NCBI GenBank assembly: GCA_003697085.1
Contig: RFFU01000014.1
Coordinates: 1-28,357, forward strand
Length of the DNA: 28,357 bases
Source: Candidatus Hydrogenedentota bacterium
GTDB lineage: Bacteria; UBA8481; J006
Direction: 5' to 3'
A program made the position numbers and the translations under genes. The notes below the pieces were generated by a model. It had not been told where the DNA came from. It worked only from the letters and a program-made list of their open reading frames with translations, and ran no database searches. The first letter of the stretch is position 1; each line of letters opens with the position of its first letter. Shown here in pieces: positions 15,935 through 23,452 of this stretch.

Positions 15935-16497
15935 TGGGAGAAGAGACGCTTTCACGGCGGGAATGGTTGCTGAGCCTCGTTCCGAGGGCGGCCGATGTGG
16001 TGGAGAAGAGCGTGGAGGCGGGAAGTTCTCGCGCATTGCCCAGGCGCCTGCGTCCTCCCGGGGCTCTGAGTGAGGCTCTGTTCCTGGCGACCTGTGAGCG
16101 CGGTCATCAGTGCGCGGAGGCCTGTCCATGGAATGCGATCTTCTTTCTCGAGGAATCCCCGGGGAAGGGAACACCGGTGATGATTCCGGACGAGCGAGCC
16201 TGTCATTTCTGCGAAGGCTTTCCCTGCGCCGCCGCCTGTCCCTCCGGAGCACTGCTTCCACCGGCGGACGGAAAATGGCGTTTCGGAACGGTTCGCGTCC
16301 TGAGTGAGCATTGCCTTGTCTTTCAGGGGCCGGAGTGCGGGGCCTGTGCCGGCCTCTGCCCTGAAACGGCTGTCGGAGCATTGCGCCTGGTCGCGGGGAA
16401 GCCCGTCATCGAGGATGAAGCGTGTGTCGGGTGCGGGTTATGCATCGAGGCCTGCCCGACCGAGCCGAAGGCGATTGCTTTGGTCCCCGCACGCTGA
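15934..16497 (+). CDS. Second NapG/NapF-like ferredoxin with incomplete first cluster
   Basis: A 187-residue ferredoxin-type protein sharing RPPGALSEALFLATC with the NapG-like protein. Cys sets two to four are complete: 90/93/98/102, 127/135/138/142 and 164/167/170/174. The first set has C54, C60 and C64 but Gly 57 where the second Cys is expected, so it may hold a [3Fe-4S] cluster or none. A weak twin-arginine (LSRREWLL) is not followed by a clear hydrophobic signal, so a cytoplasmic, NapF-like site is possible. The ATG at 15934 overlaps the preceding stop as TGATG; a GTG at 15931 is the alternative. Last gene of the tight cluster. Confidence 0.85.
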   Translation: MGEETLSRREWLLSLVPRAADVVEKSVEAGSSRALPRRLRPPGALSEALFLATCERGHQCAEACPWNAIFFLEESPGKGTPVMIPDERACHFCEGFPCAAACPSGALLPPADGKWRFGTVRVLSEHCLVFQGPECGACAGLCPETAVGALRLVAGKPVIEDEACVGCGLCIEACPTEPKAIALVPAR

Positions 16498-16579
16498 ACG
16501 GGAAATCGAATAATGAAGGATTGCTTTTGCCGTTTGCGAAGGGTTCAGGAAAAAGAATTGGAAAAGGAGGTAGGGAAAG

Positions 16580-17179
16580 ATGATGAAAGCAGGTCAGGTC
16601 CTTGTGGAGGAACACAAGGTTATTCTGAAAGTGTTGGATTGTCTGGAGAAGGTGGTCCGGAGCGCTGAGGAGGGAGAGCCGATCGAAAAAATGGACGTGG
16701 AGGAGATTCTTGACTTCGTTAGGAATTTCGCTGACAAAACGCACCACGCCAAAGAAGAAGATCGGCTTTTTGTCGTGATGGAAGAACACGGATTTTCAAG
16801 ACAGATGGGACCGACAGGGGTGATGCTGTCCGAACATACAATGGGAAGACGTTGCGTGAAGGAGATGGCGGAGGCTTTGTCGGGAGCTGCGGAAGGCGAT
16901 GGAGAGCAGCGGAGGAGGTTTTGTGAAAGCGCCCGAGCGTTTCTGAGTCTGTTGCGCAATCATATTGCAAAAGAAGATCACTGCCTCTTTCCGATGGCGG
17001 AGAATGCTCTGGCGCCGGAAGAGCGGGAGCGGCTGTATGAGGATTTTGTCAGAATCGAGCGCGAGGCGGGGGGAAAGCGGCACGAAATATACATCGGAAA
17101 AGCCGAAGATCTTTGCAAAAAGTTTGGAGTTGATTTTGACAAGGAAGAGGTTCCGTTACTCTTCAAGTGGAAAATGTGA
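16580..17179 (+). CDS. Hemerythrin HHE-domain protein
   Basis: A 199-residue four-helix protein with a probable di-iron site. Candidate ligands follow the hemerythrin pattern: H12 (EEHK), H56 and E60 (HHAKEED), H86 (SEH), and H128/E132/H134 (NHIAKEDHCLFP). Such proteins bind O2 or NO, or take part in iron-sulfur repair under nitrosative stress. AAAGGAGGT precedes the ATG at 16580. Placed 82 bases after the Nap-like operon on the same strand, it may protect against NO arising from nitrite, or sense O2 for the pathway; that role is inferred from position only. Confidence 0.9.
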   Translation: MMKAGQVLVEEHKVILKVLDCLEKVVRSAEEGEPIEKMDVEEILDFVRNFADKTHHAKEEDRLFVVMEEHGFSRQMGPTGVMLSEHTMGRRCVKEMAEALSGAAEGDGEQRRRFCESARAFLSLLRNHIAKEDHCLFPMAENALAPEERERLYEDFVRIEREAGGKRHEIYIGKAEDLCKKFGVDFDKEEVPLLFKWKM

Positions 17180-17548
17180 ACCGCAATGGGAAATTCGGAA
17201 CGGGAATGATCCTCTCCCTCCTCACGGACTGACCGCGGCCTGCTCGGCGGAAGCGGGTCAGCGCGGAGGAATTTCCTTTCCGTAGAAGCGGTTTCATAAG
17301 GCTCCCTTCTCTATTGACATTGCAGGAGTTTCGAGGCCATAACGGTACTTATGAAACCGCTACGTGTGCGAGATGAAAGCGGTCCCTTTTTCCAGACACT
17401 CCCTTCCCGTTCGCCCCACCCGAGTCCTGTTTCAGCCCCTGGCGTTGCCGTTTTTACGGTCTTTTTTTCCGATTCGTTCCGCTTTCTTTGTGGTTCTCCT
17501 ACCTTCAGTGTCCTCCCAGGTTTTCTTCCTTCCGCCAATTCAGTGGTC
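17180..17548. other. Gene-free interval between hemerythrin and the outer-membrane gene
   Basis: No gene is supported. It contains a stem CTGACC/GGGTCAG around 17228-17261, the 14-bp inverted repeat at 17287-17361, and from about 17480 onward decayed copies of the GTGTCTTC/GTGGTTC repeat family seen at 7.8-8.2 kb. Confidence 0.6.
17287..17361. repeat. 75-bp element bounded by a perfect 14-bp inverted repeat
   Basis: AGCGGTTTCATAAG (17287-17300) and CTTATGAAACCGCT (17348-17361) are exact reverse complements around 47 bases. Inside, TTGACA (17314-17319) and CATAAC (17338-17343) with an 18-base spacer could be a plus-strand promoter, but no gene follows it. It may be a small mobile element or a paired operator. 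No target-site duplication is visible. Confidence 0.7.
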
Positions 17549-17586
17549 AAAAAAAAACCGTCCCGGTCGCGAGGACCGGAACGGTT
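17549..17586 (-). terminator. Intrinsic terminator of the outer-membrane protein gene
   Basis: On the minus strand AACCGTTCCGGTC, loop CTCGC and GACCGGGACGGTT form a stem of 13 pairs with one G-T pair, followed by a run of nine T. It lies just downstream of the stop of the gene at 17601-18293. Confidence 0.9.
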
Positions 17587-17600
17587 CCCTTCTTTGCCGT

Positions 17601-18293
17601 TTAGAAGCGGTACTGTACTCCTCCGCCGAAGGAGGTCTCGTCAACGAAGCGTCCCTCAAGATAACCGCTCCAGTTCCCGGAGAGGTTGAAGCCCGCACCG
17701 ACATAGACGCCGACGTTGTCGTCAGCCTCGAGATCCGGCGAAAGGTTGGTGTACTGAATGTTGGCATCCGAGTACTTCACGCCGAGATAGGGATAGAACT
17801 GATCGAACTGCGTCTGGGCCTGCAGACCGACTTGCCACTCCCAAAAGTCGGCGTCGTTCACGCCGATCGAATTAAGCGTGTGAGAGTTGTGCGCAAAATA
17901 GTTGGCGTCACCGGCCAGATTCCACGTTCCCGCATCGTAGATGACACCCTGAAGTCCCACGCCCCAGGCGAACTCGGTGCTTCCTCCGGCCGTACCGGTC
18001 CAGCCGAGGCCGCCCACCGTCGAACGAAGATCGAGATCCGCTCCTCCGAGACGGCCGTAAATCTCGACCTGGTCCGTCAAACCGTAGCCGATACGTCCGA
18101 CATAATAGACGCTCTGGTCAATCTCGGCGACGTTGTTTCCGGAGTTCCACTCCAAATCACGATTCGTGATTGCGCCCACCTCGCCGCCGACTCCAAAACG
18201 GCCCGCCTCCGGATGAATCCATCCCACAGGCGAGGCCAAAGCCGTTCCCGCCAAAACCACGCAGGCCAAAAGACCCGTTCCCAACTTCCTCAT
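17601..18293 (-). CDS. Outer-membrane beta-barrel protein (porin-like)
   Basis: A 230-residue protein with a Sec signal (MRKLGTGLLACVVLAGTALA, cleavage after ALA near 20). The mature chain has alternating hydrophobic/polar strands rich in Gly, Tyr, Trp and Asn, with motifs such as VYYVGRIGYGL, VEIYGRLGGAD, FYPYLGVKYS and VGVYVGAGFNLSGNWSGYLEGRF. It ends QYRF, the terminal Phe expected of BAM-assembled barrels, and its size suits 8-10 strands. No substrate or ligand can be assigned. AGGAGG precedes the ATG, and a promoter (18338-18366) and terminator (17549-17586) make it a single-gene transcription unit. Confidence 0.88.
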   Translation of the reverse strand: MRKLGTGLLACVVLAGTALASPVGWIHPEAGRFGVGGEVGAITNRDLEWNSGNNVAEIDQSVYYVGRIGYGLTDQVEIYGRLGGADLDLRSTVGGLGWTGTAGGSTEFAWGVGLQGVIYDAGTWNLAGDANYFAHNSHTLNSIGVNDADFWEWQVGLQAQTQFDQFYPYLGVKYSDANIQYTNLSPDLEADDNVGVYVGAGFNLSGNWSGYLEGRFVDETSFGGGVQYRF

Positions 18294-18337
18294 AACTCGA
18301 AACCTCCTCTTGCGCCGTATCGACGGCGGTTTTCCAA

Positions 18338-18366
18338 AATCTAACGTCGAGGTTCAGGAACTTCAA
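18338..18366 (-). promoter_or_regulatory. Promoter of the outer-membrane protein gene
   Basis: On the minus strand TTGAAG (18366-18361), a 17-base spacer and TAGATT (18343-18338) lie about 45 bases before the start. A second upstream candidate begins with a perfect TTGACA at 18441-18436, followed after 18 bases by TAGATA. Confidence 0.6.
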
Positions 18367-18528
18367 TCGAAATCCCGACGAAATTTCCGGATTCCCCGAA
18401 CCGCAAGACGCTATCTAAATTCTCGGCGCTCGGAATGTCAAGTTTATTTTTTTTTCCGGAAAAGTTCCGTTTCGGAGCCGGTGTGGAAAACTTCGTTGGT
18501 ATCTCCAAAATCGTCAAAACGGAGTAAC

Positions 18529-18605
18529 CTGGGAGCGCGGGCATCCTGCCCGCATAACAACCCGGCGAAAACGTAAAACCGCCGTAGCGCAGGCATCTTG
18601 CCTGC
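18529..18605. repeat. REP-like hairpins with compensating changes
   Basis: GCGGGCA-TCC-TGCCCGC (18537-18553) and GCAGGCA-TCT-TGCCTGC (18589-18605) are perfect 7-bp hairpins of the family also at 1985-2001. The first differs from the 2-kb copy by an A-T to G-C swap on both arms, preserving the stem. The first is preceded by CTGGGAGC as at 2 kb. The surrounding spacer (18294-18757) holds no gene. A CGGGGTT/AACCCCG dyad occurs at about 18672-18704. Confidence 0.75.
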
Positions 18606-18757
18606 TGGACCGAGGTCTCGATCCGCGGGCATCGCGAATCGGGAGTTGGCGGAAAGGAATATCCGCGCTCCGGGGTTTTTCGTAGGGGAGGAGCGTAACC
18701 CCGGCTAAAATGAAAGGAAAATGGGTATCAGTTGGAATAAAGAAATGATGATTCACG

Positions 18758-20686
18758 ATGTTTAATGGGATACTGATCGCTGTTCTCGGCTCCGTTATTA
18801 TGACGGGATTCGGAGGCGCCGTTCTCCGAGTCGCGCGATCGCCGAATCGTTCGCCCGCGTTGGGGTTTCTTGTCGGCAATATCACCTCCGGTACGATCTT
18901 CTTTCTCCTCGGCTGCTTTCGGCTTTTGACTCCGGCGGGACTGGGGTTCGCGTCCGGCTTCATTGTCGTCGCTTCCCTGGGCTTCGGAATGCTTTCCGCT
19001 CGTCTCCCTTCTGCCGAAAGAATCGCGGGTGAAACGGGAGAGAACCTCTTTCTCCTGGGGGGCATCGGAATTCTCGTCGTTTCCGCCGTTTGGCTCTTCG
19101 AGACGGTACGTCTTCCTCCCTTCGGAATGGATGCCTTGTCCTACCATCTTGCGCTTCCCGATCAGTTTCTTATCCGCCACTCGGTCCTGCCCATCGCGAA
19201 CGATTTCTATTATCTCTACCCGCTTCAATACGAAATGAGCCTTTTCCCTTTGCTTGCACTCGAACCTTCCGGTTCCGCGGCGCAAATGTGGGGCGTCTTC
19301 GTTTGGCTGAGCCTTATCTGGGGGGCGGGGGCTTTGGGAGCGCTTGCCGCGTCGAGAGTATCCATCGAACGGAAGACACAAAGCGCCTCGTCGTCTCTCG
19401 AGGCCGGAACTGCCGCGGCTCTTCTTGTTGCGACCCTTCCGCTGTTCTTCCTTCTCGTACCTCTGACGAAAAACGACCTCTTCGCCTCCGCGGCGGTCGT
19501 GTGGGGAATCGCGGTGTTATGGGGCGGCGGCGTGGAGCAAATTGAGCGACCAGAACCTCGACCGGGATATCGCTTCCTTGCCGGTCTTCTCTTCGGTGCG
19601 GCGCTGGCTTCGAAACCCACGACCGCCTTCTTTCTTCTTCCATTCGTGGTCCTTGTGTTGTTCCGGAAAGAAGAAGGGACGAGCAATTTCCAGAAGATCG
19701 GAGGTGGGAAGGATTCCCGAGAAAACGAAGAGAATCCGCCTCGTTCGGTCCTTACGAAAGGAGCGTCTTGGAGGACGGCGTTGACCGGCGGAACGCTCCT
19801 CCTTCCGGCTCTTTGGTTGGTTCGGAATTTCCTCGGCGCGGGAGAATTTCTTCCAAACCTTGACCGGACAACGGCCTTTTCTCCGCACGGCCCCCTTTCT
19901 TCGATGGAGAGAATTCTTCGCCTTGGTCAAGTCTTCCTTCGGCATTTCCCAAACCCGACGGATGGCCCTTTCGGCCCAGGCGCGATTCTCGGCTTGATGA
20001 CCTGCGTTTTTGCGTTCTTTCGAAGGAGAAAAGGTTTTTCCGGCCGGGTTCGGGAAATCCTTGGCGCTTCCGTGACCTCGGTCGTGCTCTGGGTCTTTTT
20101 CGGGAAGGGGATCGCTCGGTTTCTTCTTCCGGCGCTTGTGCCCCTCGTCGCCCTCGGCGGAGCCGTGCTTGCCCCATCACGTTTCGGACGGACGCTTGTC
20201 CTTCTTACTTCCGTCGTCTCTCTTTTGTGGGGCGGCATCCTTTCCGAGCGGGAGTTTCGGGTTACGGAATACCTTTCGGGGGAAATTACGAAAACTGATT
20301 TTCTCGGAGAATGGTACGATGCGGCTGCGCTTATGGATTCCGCTGCGCGCCTCCTGCCTCGCGATGCGAAGGTCGCAGCCGTAGGAGAAGCCGAACTCTT
20401 CTACCTCCACCGTCGAGCACGGACAAGCGGCTACTGGGAACCCGAATTCGTACTCGAATGGGCCCGGTCCGCGGAAAATCCGGAAGCCCTGCGGAGGAAG
20501 TTGCGTACCTCCGGATTCACCCACGTACTCTATAATCGAACCATCTTGCGCCGCCTTGTTCGTTCCGGCATCAAACCGCTTCCGTCGGAGATGTCGGTGA
20601 GACGATTCGAGGAGATGCTTTCGAATCTTCCAACGACCGTTGAAGACCCCCACCGAGGAATCGTGATCAAGACACTGGAGCCGTGA
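18758..20686 (+). CDS. GT-C type membrane glycosyltransferase-like protein
   Basis: A 642-residue polytopic membrane protein with many hydrophobic segments in the first 500 residues. Early in the chain FGMDALSYHLALPDQF (D125, H130) occupies the first large periplasmic loop, as the catalytic acidic residue does in polyprenyl-phosphate sugar transferases of the PMT/ArnT/GT-C fold. The loop continues NDFYYLYPLQYEMS, and SKPTTAFFLLPF is another pattern of this fold. A soluble C-terminal part (about 500-642) follows the membrane domain. Likely transfers a lipid-linked sugar to a protein or glycan at the outer face of the inner membrane; donor and acceptor are unknown. The ribosome site is weak. 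It stands alone between a repeat-bearing spacer and the next operon. Confidence 0.75.
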   Translation: MFNGILIAVLGSVIMTGFGGAVLRVARSPNRSPALGFLVGNITSGTIFFLLGCFRLLTPAGLGFASGFIVVASLGFGMLSARLPSAERIAGETGENLFLLGGIGILVVSAVWLFETVRLPPFGMDALSYHLALPDQFLIRHSVLPIANDFYYLYPLQYEMSLFPLLALEPSGSAAQMWGVFVWLSLIWGAGALGALAASRVSIERKTQSASSSLEAGTAAALLVATLPLFFLLVPLTKNDLFASAAVVWGIAVLWGGGVEQIERPEPRPGYRFLAGLLFGAALASKPTTAFFLLPFVVLVLFRKEEGTSNFQKIGGGKDSRENEENPPRSVLTKGASWRTALTGGTLLLPALWLVRNFLGAGEFLPNLDRTTAFSPHGPLSSMERILRLGQVFLRHFPNPTDGPFGPGAILGLMTCVFAFFRRRKGFSGRVREILGASVTSVVLWVFFGKGIARFLLPALVPLVALGGAVLAPSRFGRTLVLLTSVVSLLWGGILSEREFRVTEYLSGEITKTDFLGEWYDAAALMDSAARLLPRDAKVAAVGEAELFYLHRRARTSGYWEPEFVLEWARSAENPEALRRKLRTSGFTHVLYNRTILRRLVRSGIKPLPSEMSVRRFEEMLSNLPTTVEDPHRGIVIKTLEP

Positions 20687-20757
20687 AAAAGGGATACGGA
20701 CACCGACACAGTTGGAATGAACGGGAAGTTTCGGGCACGACCTGGAAGTGACTCCCG

Positions 20758-20789
20758 GCGCGAAATTGACAAAATGCAAGAATGACCCC
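20758..20789. repeat. 32-base dispersed repeat, copy B
   Basis: Second copy of the element at 8250-8281 (30 of 32 identical), starting GCGCGAAATTGACAAAATG. Here it is followed by CCCCTT-N7-AAGGGG, a small hairpin (about 20786-20804). It lies in the leader of the DHS-like gene. Confidence 0.85.
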
Positions 20790-20945
20790 TTTTTCTTGAA
20801 GGGGGAGAGGGGGTGTGGCAAGATGGTGCTTCTTTTTTGTGAAGAGGAGGGGAGAGAGGTGAGGCGGGGACGGGGGGATGACGGCGGAGGAAGGGGAACC
20901 GAAGGCGTGAGTGGGAAAGAAAAGGATGAAGGAGAAGGAAGACGA

Positions 20946-22001
20946 ATGGCGGAGGAAGTGAAAGAGGAACTCGGCCGCTATCTCAAGGACGGTTTCGCCG
21001 ACGGGTTGGAACCGTTGGAACCGATCGATGTGACGAAGACGCGCACCGTTTCCGCCATCCTTTCCGCGTACAAGAAGTGTGCTTTCGGGGCGCGGTCCTT
21101 GGGCGAAGCCGCCGACGTGCTCGAAACGATGATTCGCGACACGAAATGCGGAGTCATTCTGACGTTGTCCGGCGCGATGACGGTCGCGAAGATGGGCCTT
21201 TTGGTCTGTGAGATGATCGATCGGGGTTGGGTCCAAGGGATCGTTTCAACCGGCGCACTGATGGCGCATGGGTTGATCGAGGGGGCGGGAATGACACATT
21301 TCAAGGCCCGGCCCGATCTGGACGACGAGGCCCTCTTCGCCAACGGTTACGACCGTGTTTACGACACCTATGAACTCGAGAAGAACCTCGATGAGGCGGA
21401 AATAATTGTGCGTAACGTTCTCGCGGGACTGCCGGAGGGATCCGCCGTGGCGAGCTGGGAGATCAACCGGGAGTTGGGGCGTTATCTGAAAGAGAATGTT
21501 TCCGGACGCGCCATTCTGAAATCCGCCTTCGAGAAATCAGTGCCGGTCTTCGTGCCGGCGTTTACCGATTCCGAACTCGGGCTCGATCTCGCCACGTTCA
21601 ACCATCTGCAAAGGAAGGAAGGAAAACCGGAAATCCGTTTTGAACCTCTCTACGATCTCGAAGCGTTCACGGAATTGGTTTGTTCCTTCGAGTATCCAGG
21701 AATCTTTACGATCGGGGGGGGAGTTCCTCGGAACTGGGCTCAGCAGTTCGGGCCGTACCTCGATATTCTCAGCCTTCGTGTCGGCACGGAGGTTCCCCGG
21801 AAGCGATACCGATACGGGGTGCGGATCTGCCCCGAGCCTGTCCATTGGGGGGGACTTTCGGGGTGCACGTATTCGGAGGGCGTTTCGTGGGGGAAGTTCG
21901 TGCCGCCTTCGGAAGGCGGGCGATTCGCGGAGGTTTACTGCGATGCGACGATCGTGTGGCCGCTTCTCGTGAGGGCCTTGATCGAAAGACTCGAAGGATG
22001 A
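20946..22001 (+). CDS. Deoxyhypusine synthase-like protein
   Basis: A 351-residue enzyme of the deoxyhypusine synthase fold, NAD-dependent aminobutyl transfer from spermidine in characterised members. Recognisable blocks are LTLSGAMTVAKMG (73-85), STGALMAHGLIEG (101-113), PVFVPAFTDSELGLDL (200-215), FTIGGGVPRN (254-263) and, decisively, EGVSWGK (311-317) with the catalytic Lys 317, followed by EVYCDATIVWPLLVRAL. Bacteria lack eIF5A, so the physiological acceptor is probably a free polyamine (homospermidine-like chemistry) or another protein; this is inference. The start at 20946 has GGAGAAGGAAG upstream. The frame stays open to 20748, but that stretch includes the 32-base repeat and low-complexity codons. 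First gene of the long downstream operon. Confidence 0.88.
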   Translation: MAEEVKEELGRYLKDGFADGLEPLEPIDVTKTRTVSAILSAYKKCAFGARSLGEAADVLETMIRDTKCGVILTLSGAMTVAKMGLLVCEMIDRGWVQGIVSTGALMAHGLIEGAGMTHFKARPDLDDEALFANGYDRVYDTYELEKNLDEAEIIVRNVLAGLPEGSAVASWEINRELGRYLKENVSGRAILKSAFEKSVPVFVPAFTDSELGLDLATFNHLQRKEGKPEIRFEPLYDLEAFTELVCSFEYPGIFTIGGGVPRNWAQQFGPYLDILSLRVGTEVPRKRYRYGVRICPEPVHWGGLSGCTYSEGVSWGKFVPPSEGGRFAEVYCDATIVWPLLVRALIERLEG

Positions 22002-22044
22002 GCCGCTGCGGACCGAAAAAAGACTTTTGTGATCCACGCGCGTT

Positions 22045-23442
22045 ATGCTGAACCAGGTCGAGTATTACGCACATCCGGCGGTGCGGCGGAGGATCGCGGA
22101 GTATTGCGGCGGGGATCCGGATCACTCGGCGGGAATGACGGCGGAATACCTCGTCGGCTTCGGCGAATGTCTTCTTTGGGACGGACGTGCCGAGCCCTTC
22201 CTTTCGGTTGACACGAGCCGTTTTCACGAATTGCTGGATCGGGGTCTGGATGTTTTTCGTTCGAACTGGGACGCGGTCGCGACCCTGGGCGTTCTCGATA
22301 TCGAGTATTTCAACAACGATTATCCCGGCGAGATTTATCTTCGTCCTCAAAGATGCTTCGCGCTCCTGGAACCGGTGCGGCTGGCCGTGCGGGCCGTCTT
22401 TTCCGAATACGGAATCCCTTTTCTCGAGATCATGACGGGGCAGGGGTATCACTTCACGACGCGCGTTCTGAGGAACTCGGCGGCGGACGAAGGATTGATT
22501 CGCATTGGGCGGGTGAGGGACACCCTGGCGGGGAAGTACGCCCATCCCACAGGCCGGCGGAAACGCCGGGTCTCGATCTTTCACGGCCGTTCGTTCGACG
22601 GAATGGGGCGGTTGATGGAGTTCGTGGCCCATCAGGTGATCCGCCGTGCTCGTGATCGTTCGCGGCTTCCGATCGTCACGACCGATGTCGCCGTGGGGCC
22701 TGGGCGCTGCGGTCGCGAAGCCGTCTCGATCGACCTCTCGATGTACGCTGATCCGATCCATATGCGTGACATCCGCACGGCTTTCTCGACGCATCAGAAA
22801 CACAAGGTCTTTCGGGAAAAAGTGGGGCGGGGCATCGCCGACGGCACGCCGGTCCAGACCTGTTTCCCCACGGGTTCGATGACGCTTTATGAGCGGCTTC
22901 GGATGCGCCGGCATTTTCGCTGGACGGCGGAGTGGGCCCAGAGTTGCGGGCCGATGACGATCCCTGTCGGCAACGCCGGAATTCTTCGATTGCTCCGCGC
23001 CTACCGTTCGAGCCGACTCTACCGCTTCCACAGGGAGTTCGATTCCGTCGATCACGATCACTGGACGCGTTGGAGCGAAACCTATGATCGGTTCGATCTC
23101 TCGCGGATTCCTCCTTGCGTCCGCGAAATTCTCCTGCGTCCGAATCCGAACATACTCAAGCCGACCAACATTCAGACTTTGGTGCGGGTGCTTCTCTCTC
23201 TGGGATGGCATCCGAAACATGTTGCCGGGTTGATTCGAAGCAAACTGGAACGCGATTACGGCTGGACGGAGGATTGGACCAAATACGATGCCGGGTCCCG
23301 TGCGGATTTCTACGTCCGGCTCTTCGCCGGGCAACTGCGGTGCGGCCTGGACGGCCTTGCGGACCACAACTGCGTCAGCCATCAGGAAAAAGGTTATTGC
23401 GTGGAATCGTGGTGCGGTTATTCTCTTGGAAATTACCGTTGA
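22045..23442 (+). CDS. Probable archaeo-eukaryotic primase (AEP) family protein with PriL-like Cys-rich C-terminus
   Basis: A 465-residue protein. Three AEP-like motifs occur in order: VLDIEYFNNDYP (83-94, acidic pair D85/E87), MTGQGYHFTT (130-139, the Gly-x-His motif II) and SIDLSMYADPIHMRDIRTAF then STHQKHK (228-254, motif III acid plus RTAFS-x-H resembling R-x-PGS-x-H). The C-terminal part starts IPPCVREILL (355-364) and continues as a helical block, NIQTLVRVLLSLGWHPKHVAGLI, to C443/H446/C452/C457. This recalls the PriL Fe-S domain, where PPC supplies the first of four Cys. Predicted to synthesise or extend primers. The start has no good ribosome site and lies 43 bases after the DHS-like stop. 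Call rests on motif reading; a novel nucleic-acid enzyme is the fallback. Confidence 0.62.
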   Translation: MLNQVEYYAHPAVRRRIAEYCGGDPDHSAGMTAEYLVGFGECLLWDGRAEPFLSVDTSRFHELLDRGLDVFRSNWDAVATLGVLDIEYFNNDYPGEIYLRPQRCFALLEPVRLAVRAVFSEYGIPFLEIMTGQGYHFTTRVLRNSAADEGLIRIGRVRDTLAGKYAHPTGRRKRRVSIFHGRSFDGMGRLMEFVAHQVIRRARDRSRLPIVTTDVAVGPGRCGREAVSIDLSMYADPIHMRDIRTAFSTHQKHKVFREKVGRGIADGTPVQTCFPTGSMTLYERLRMRRHFRWTAEWAQSCGPMTIPVGNAGILRLLRAYRSSRLYRFHREFDSVDHDHWTRWSETYDRFDLSRIPPCVREILLRPNPNILKPTNIQTLVRVLLSLGWHPKHVAGLIRSKLERDYGWTEDWTKYDAGSRADFYVRLFAGQLRCGLDGLADHNCVSHQEKGYCVESWCGYSLGNYR

Positions 23443-23452
23443 GGCGATTGAC

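Noticed and set aside
20748-20945. N-terminal extension of the DHS-like protein from a GTG at 20748
   Set aside because: Would begin within a dispersed 32-base repeat and encode low-complexity Gly/Glu/Arg residues not seen in the family; the ATG at 20946 has a good ribosome site.
21769-23382. 537-codon minus-strand open frame
   Set aside because: Antisense to the DHS-like and primase-like genes, no motif recognised, Arg/Pro-rich as expected for a shadow frame.
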